Shown: in pieces, positions 51,042-54,993 of the stretch
How the letters are laid out: every line of letters begins with the position of its first letter
Position numbering within the stretch: position 1 is the stretch's first letter
Source of the DNA: JAYZDF01 sp036337945
GTDB taxonomy: Bacteria; Myxococcota; Kuafuiibacteriia; Kuafuiibacteriales; Kuafuiibacteriaceae
NCBI GenBank assembly: GCA_036337945.1
Contig: JAYZDF010000053.1
Coordinates: 1 to 54,993 of the forward strand
DNA length: 54,993 bases
Direction: 5' to 3'
Notes under the pieces: model-generated
The model's input: the letters and a program-made list of their open reading frames with translations, nothing else
The model's database searches: none
Told to the model about the DNA's origin: nothing
Program-made: the position numbers and the translations under genes

Positions 51042-51214
51042 ATTCATCATTCGTGGCACAAACCATCTTGGCATCAACTATCGCCGGCTAATCTTTTGGG
51101 ACCATGGCCATATATTTAGGTGTTTTATTGTACTTCTTGGTTTGAACGCGCACAGGCAATAATGAGCCCGACGAATAGCCTTTCTGTCCGATTCATCGGA
51201 TATGCAGCGTTCAA

Positions 51215-52366
51215 CTAAGGACAGACAAAAGTTTCTCTGAAGTAACGTTCTGCATCTGCATTGCTAATACATTCAGGGCGGCCACTCGGGTCAAACATAC
51301 AACCGAGGGACTCTTCACATTCTATCGTGTCCAAGCATATTTCGCCGCGCTTTAGAGGGGCTTGGCAGGTTTCACGGCATGCGCCGACCTCACAGGTTGG
51401 TGCGGAGATACTCGATGTGTTTATTTGTTGTGTGATGATAATGCATGCCTCTTCCTCCGTCGCTTTTGAGATACATACGCCACGACAATCTAGACCAAAA
51501 TCACATAGTTTGTCGGTTTGATTGCACTCTGCAGATTCTAAGACCACTTCCGGCGACGAACAGACTTCGTTGATACAAATTGCATCGCCTACGCAATTAA
51601 CCAAACCGGTGGATACACCGCATGCTTCGCCCAATCTTGGAAAAGGAACACAGACAGTTTGAATATTCCCTTTAGTTGTTTTTCCACGCAGGCAGGTGCT
51701 CCCGTCGTTACAAGCATTCGGACGGGTGCTGCAGTCGGAGTACGGACCGATGGTGGGAGCACACCCGCAATTATTGTCTTGGCATTCGCATCGTTCTCCC
51801 ACCGGACATTGCTCCGGGCACTCGGTGGCGGAGTCGGGGGGTGCTGTTTCGCATTCACCGCATGAGCGGCCTGTGTTTTCTGTGCAATAGCCACTGCGGC
51901 AAAAAGCATGACGGCTGCAGGGTTGACCAATTTGCTGACGTGGCTCGAGCGCCGAAAACGGAGTTGGGCTTAATTTTTGCGTATCGCAATGTTGGCGGCT
52001 GTAGTTTTCGAGAGCGCGTGCCATGCGGTTGGGACTGTAATCAACGAGGCCTTGTCGAGATAGGACTGTGACTGCACTCTCGACAAAATCACCGTGGCAG
52101 CGACGTGTCTGAAGCGCTTGGCAGGTGGCTCGGGTTCCGAACCGGGACCGAAGCGAGTTTGGGGCACATTGCTGAAGACGCCCACAGTCGACCTTAGCGA
52201 GTGTCTCACAGTATTGGTCTAGAGGAACCCCTGACAAGGCAACCCCATCTGGCCAACCAGAGAAGGCAGACGCTTTCGACGGACCGGCGCCAGAAGAAGG
52301 TGACTGCTCTGAGCAGGCCGAAAGAAGTAGGAACGCGCTCAGCAAAAGACGGTATTGAGAAGTCAC
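51215..52366 (-). CDS. Cys-rich secreted lipoprotein
   Basis: A lipoprotein of about 383 residues from GTG 52366. Short N-terminus, hydrophobic core Leu-Leu-Leu-Ser-Ala-Phe-Leu-Leu-Leu and lipobox Leu-Leu-Ser-Ala-Cys. The mature protein holds about 40 Cys in spaced pairs (Gly-Gln-Pro-Cys, Cys-Arg-Ser-Gly-Tyr-Cys, Gly-Glu-Ala-Cys, Gly-Asp-Ala-Ile-Cys), the 'dickkopf-like' disulfide-repeat style common in Myxococcota surface proteins. No catalytic motif is seen; binding or structural roles are likely. The frame is open to 52603, but that would overlap the divergent amidohydrolase start and lacks a signal. 173 bp upstream of the stop side (51042-51214) I see nothing. Confidence 0.7.
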   Translation of the reverse strand: MTSQYRLLLSAFLLLSACSEQSPSSGAGPSKASAFSGWPDGVALSGVPLDQYCETLAKVDCGRLQQCAPNSLRSRFGTRATCQALQTRRCHGDFVESAVTVLSRQGLVDYSPNRMARALENYSRQHCDTQKLSPTPFSALEPRQQIGQPCSRHAFCRSGYCTENTGRSCGECETAPPDSATECPEQCPVGERCECQDNNCGCAPTIGPYSDCSTRPNACNDGSTCLRGKTTKGNIQTVCVPFPRLGEACGVSTGLVNCVGDAICINEVCSSPEVVLESAECNQTDKLCDFGLDCRGVCISKATEEEACIIITQQINTSSISAPTCEVGACRETCQAPLKRGEICLDTIECEESLGCMFDPSGRPECISNADAERYFRETFVCP

Positions 52367-52438
52367 GCCCTTAGGATACTCGGATATTGATGACTTTGGG
52401 GTGGTAAAGCGTACCTTATTTGAATTAGCTTCAGTATC

Positions 52439-53935
52439 GTGAAGAAAACAACTGTTCTTGTGCTCCTCGCGCTCTGTGCCTCCTGCGCTGCGAGTCAGGC
52501 TACCAAAAAGAATCTCAAAAAAGGGGATGTGAATAGTTCCCAAAAACCAATGTTTGGGGAGAAGAATCCCAGAGCCGCCGAGGAGCCGATCCTCCCGCCG
52601 CATCCAGAGGCTTCAACCGCAACCGCGATCGTTGGAGCAACGGTCATGATTGGAAATGGAAAGCGTATTGAGAATGGCAGCTTGGTTTTTCAGGGTCGGA
52701 AAATTCTCGCAGTGGGTAAGACATCTGACATAAAAGTGCCGGCGGAAGCCAGAGTAGTTGATGGAAAGGGTTTATTCATCACGCCTGGCTTGATCGATAC
52801 CCATTCCCATCTTGGCGTTTACGCTACGCCACATGTGAGAGCTACTGCAGATGGCAACGAGATGACTGACCCTACGACGCCTTATGTTTTTAGTGAGCAT
52901 GCTTTTTGGCCTCAAGACCCCGGTCTTCGAACGGCCGTAATGGGAGGAACGACGACAATCCTTGTGCTTCCCGGAAGTGGGAATGTTATTGGTGGAAGGG
53001 CGGTAGTGCTCCAGTTGGATCCACGACGTGAAACTCGAGCGATGCGGTTTCATCAAGCACCGTTTGGTCTAAAAATGGCCTGTGGCGAGAACCCCAAACG
53101 TGTCTACGGAAGCAAAGGGCGCCAACCTATGTCCAGAATGGGTAGTATCTCGATTCTGAGAAGAAAATTCATAAAAGCGCAGGCATACCGACATGCGCAG
53201 CGGGTCCACGCACATGAGCGAGCTGAGTGGCTCAAAAAATACGAAAAGGCCAAGGACGAAAGTGGTGACGACAAAAAGCTCGGAAAAGAGCCGTTCGGCC
53301 CAGCCCGAGATGTTGGACTTGAAACTCTTGCCGATGTCCTTGATGGAAAAATCAAGGTTCATATTCACTGCTACCGAGCCGACGAGATGCTGCAGATGAT
53401 TGCTTTGTCGAAGGAACTTGGTTTCAAAATTAGTTCATTTCACCACGCAACGAGCGCTTATAAAATTGCGGATGTTCTCGCAAAAGAAGACATCGCGGCT
53501 TCGATGTGGGCAGATTGGTGGGGGTTCAAGCTAGAAGCTTGGGATGCCGTAGAGGAGAACGTGGCGATGGTGAGTGCAGCCGGTGGCCGAGCGATTGTCC
53601 ACTCCGACAGTGAGATCGGAATTCAGCGCCTGAACCAAGAAGCGAGTAAGGCTCTACACTCTGGTCGACGTGCAGGACTGGATATTGATGAGGACCAAGC
53701 GCTTCAGTGGATTACTCTAAATCCTGCTCAGGCACTGGGTATCGATAAGCTTACGGGCACGCTTGCACCTGGAAAGTTCGCGGACGTCGTTATTTGGGAC
53801 AAGAATCCGTTTTCTATCTACGCGAAGACGCAATCGGTATTCATTCAAGGCAGAAAGGTTTTTTCCCGGCAAGATCCGCCTCAGGCTTGGAGCGACTTCT
53901 TGGTGGGCACTTCAGTTGAGGAGGTAAACCCATGA
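52439..53935 (+). CDS. Amidohydrolase-family lipoprotein (metal-dependent)
   Basis: A 498-residue periplasm-facing amidohydrolase. Lipobox Ala-Ser-Cys at residue 16, a Pro/Lys-rich linker to about 60, then the imidazolonepropionase-like fold: Gly-Leu-Ile-Asp-Thr-His122-Ser-His124 metal pair, a Lys-Val-His-Ile-His-Cys strand, Phe-His-His-Ala, and Asn-Pro-Ala-Gln-Ala-Leu-Gly with Pro-Gly-Lys-Phe-Ala-Asp-Val-Val near the end. A Lys-rich insert lies at about 245-285. Substrate unknown; lipidated members often act on cyclic or modified peptides. The start is GTG. The stop overlaps the next start by 4 bp (ATGA). Confidence 0.85.
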   Translation: MKKTTVLVLLALCASCAASQATKKNLKKGDVNSSQKPMFGEKNPRAAEEPILPPHPEASTATAIVGATVMIGNGKRIENGSLVFQGRKILAVGKTSDIKVPAEARVVDGKGLFITPGLIDTHSHLGVYATPHVRATADGNEMTDPTTPYVFSEHAFWPQDPGLRTAVMGGTTTILVLPGSGNVIGGRAVVLQLDPRRETRAMRFHQAPFGLKMACGENPKRVYGSKGRQPMSRMGSISILRRKFIKAQAYRHAQRVHAHERAEWLKKYEKAKDESGDDKKLGKEPFGPARDVGLETLADVLDGKIKVHIHCYRADEMLQMIALSKELGFKISSFHHATSAYKIADVLAKEDIAASMWADWWGFKLEAWDAVEENVAMVSAAGGRAIVHSDSEIGIQRLNQEASKALHSGRRAGLDIDEDQALQWITLNPAQALGIDKLTGTLAPGKFADVVIWDKNPFSIYAKTQSVFIQGRKVFSRQDPPQAWSDFLVGTSVEEVNP

Positions 53936-54993
53936 GAAAATCAATATTTACGCTTGCTCTATTTGGGCTATACTTCACGGACGCACCTCAGGTTTTGGCT
54001 GAGAGTGGTGTTGTTGCGTTCACCAATGCTCAGATCTATCCGGTCTCAAGCGCACCAATTAAGGATGGAACCTTGCTCCTGAAAAACGGGAAGATCTCCG
54101 CTATCGGGAAAAACGTAGTTATCCCGAAAGAGGCGAAACTTGTCGATTGTACTGGCAAATGGATTACGCCAGGATTCATCGACAGTGCGACACAATTAGG
54201 ACTAAGAGAGGTCTCTCAAGTTGCAGGAACGGTTGATTCCTCACCTTCGCGTAAAGACCCTATTCGAGCTTCAGTTCGAGCCGCCGATGGTGTGAATCCG
54301 CGTTCGGCGGCAATCGGGGTAGCGCGCCGGCATGGAGTAACGAGTGCATTGTCAGCTCTGAGTGGTGGCCTGATTTCGGGACAAGGCGTCTGGCTGAATT
54401 TATTCGATGGAAGAAACGACTCCTGGATGGACACCATCTCAGATGACACAGGACTTTGGATGCGTTTTGGCGAAGGTGGCGCAAGAGCGGTAGGAGGCTC
54501 CAGAGCTTCAGCTATCCAGCATCTCCGCGAAACGTTCGACGACGCAAGGCTGTACAGTCAAAACCGAAAGAACTTCGAGAAAAACACCCTGCGCCATTTG
54601 GTGACAAGTCGATTAGACTTGGAAGCTGTGTTGAAAGTGACTTCAGGGAAGGAACCACTCGTCGTTTCTGTTCATCGGGCCTCGGATATTCTGGCAATGC
54701 TTAATTTTGCCCGCGAACAACGCCTACAGCTCGTCATTTTAGGGGGCGCTGAGGCTTGGCTCGTGAAAAGTCAGCTCGCGAAAGCGAAAGTTCCTGTGAT
54801 TTTGAACCCGATTGAGAATCTTCCAGCTTCTTTCGAAAGCCGGAACATGAGAGGGGACAACGCCGCCATCTTGTCAGAAGCGGGTGTACGGGTGCTCATA
54901 AGCTCTCAATCGACCCATAACGTTTCATCTTTGCGCTTTTTGGTAGGCAACGCTATCCGAGCGGGACTGAAGTGGAGCGAAGGCCTACGCTCC
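53932..54993 (+). CDS. Amidohydrolase-like secreted protein lacking the first metal motif, 3'-truncated
   Basis: A coding region starting at ATG 53932 (after GAGGAGGT, overlapping the previous stop by 4 bp) and open to the window end: 354 codons seen, no stop. It has a signal peptide (Leu-Ala-Leu-Phe-Gly-Leu-Tyr, cleavage near Val-Leu-Ala-Glu), then the composite beta domain of amidohydrolases (Lys-Asn-Gly-Lys-Ile-Ser-Ala-Ile-Gly, Val-Asp-Cys-Thr-Gly-Lys-Trp-Ile-Thr-Pro-Gly-Phe). At the usual Asp-x-His-x-His site it reads Ile-Asp-Ser-Ala-Thr-Gln-Leu-Gly, so both metal His are missing. It may be a non-catalytic partner of the preceding enzyme. It was missed by ORF calling that requires a stop. 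Confidence 0.8.
   Translation, partial: MRKSIFTLALFGLYFTDAPQVLAESGVVAFTNAQIYPVSSAPIKDGTLLLKNGKISAIGKNVVIPKEAKLVDCTGKWITPGFIDSATQLGLREVSQVAGTVDSSPSRKDPIRASVRAADGVNPRSAAIGVARRHGVTSALSALSGGLISGQGVWLNLFDGRNDSWMDTISDDTGLWMRFGEGGARAVGGSRASAIQHLRETFDDARLYSQNRKNFEKNTLRHLVTSRLDLEAVLKVTSGKEPLVVSVHRASDILAMLNFAREQRLQLVILGGAEAWLVKSQLAKAKVPVILNPIENLPASFESRNMRGDNAAILSEAGVRVLISSQSTHNVSSLRFLVGNAIRAGLKWSEGLRS

Noticed and set aside
1..54993. Search by eye for CRISPR repeats, tRNA genes, transposases, integrases and attachment sites.
   Set aside because: No spaced repeat array, no tRNA-like T-loop with matching acceptor, and no mobile-element gene was found.

Overview
The window looks like a chromosomal piece of a free-living Gram-negative bacterium of the Myxococcota / former Deltaproteobacteria type, perhaps near the Bradymonadia. 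This is inferred from gene style, not from a marker gene. The supporting traits are many lipoproteins with good lipoboxes, Asp-Gly-Gly-rich linkers and Cys-rich repeats after the lipid anchor, a PEGA-domain protein, an HDOD protein, an NtrY-like kinase and a FadN-type fusion. Base composition is near 50% GC. Genes are tightly packed, with many 4-bp stop/start overlaps and many GTG or TTG starts. I see no rRNA, tRNA, CRISPR array, insertion sequence or prophage.

Layout. 1-2.5 kb: three tandem peptidoglycan hydrolases, two goose-lysozyme-like and one CHAP/NlpC-like; the two complete ones lack a Sec signal and share an Asn-Leu-Pro-rich N-terminus. 2.5-5.3 kb: split-subunit proton-translocating transhydrogenase pntAA-pntAB-pntB. 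5.5-8.5 kb: DnaQ-like exonuclease plus a small membrane protein, facing an LD-carboxypeptidase / serine hydrolase pair. 8.5-9.0 kb: a gene-free stretch with a strong minus-strand terminator and several hairpins, a probable non-coding RNA or long leader. 9-14.5 kb: metallophosphoesterase-like protein, then the minus operon xseA-xseB-lipoprotein-tlyA-membrane protein, and a DUF4124 protein. 14.5-21 kb: glutamine synthetase-like enzyme, gyrA and three envelope or unknown genes. 20.9-28.7 kb: a five-gene minus operon (PBP1A, phosphodiester glycosidase-like lipoprotein, a gene broken by an in-frame TAA, a family 5 solute-binding protein, a histidine kinase). 29-34.8 kb: fadN-like fusion, FKBP, HDOD protein, nth, quinone-oxidoreductase-like gene. 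34.9-41.9 kb: large RIFT-barrel-like lipoprotein, a 5-alpha-reductase-like / SDR pair, an outer-membrane protein under a sigma-54-like promoter and a GEMM-I (c-di-GMP) riboswitch, a second SDR and dtd. 42-55 kb: amidase, M3 oligopeptidase, PEGA protein, methyltransferase, PAP2 phosphatase with a barrel-like tail, a fused aconitase/IPMI-type enzyme with the swivel domain first, a Cys-rich lipoprotein, and two coupled amidohydrolases, the second running off the window.

Together the genes point to a cell that invests in envelope building and turnover (PBP1A, LD-carboxypeptidase, lysozymes, lipoproteins), fatty-acid and possibly sterol or steroid chemistry, and peptide breakdown. The clearest regulatory unit is at 39.55-40.52 kb: a dyad element, a sigma-54 -24/-12 promoter, a c-di-GMP aptamer, a secreted beta-barrel gene and a terminator in one compact array.
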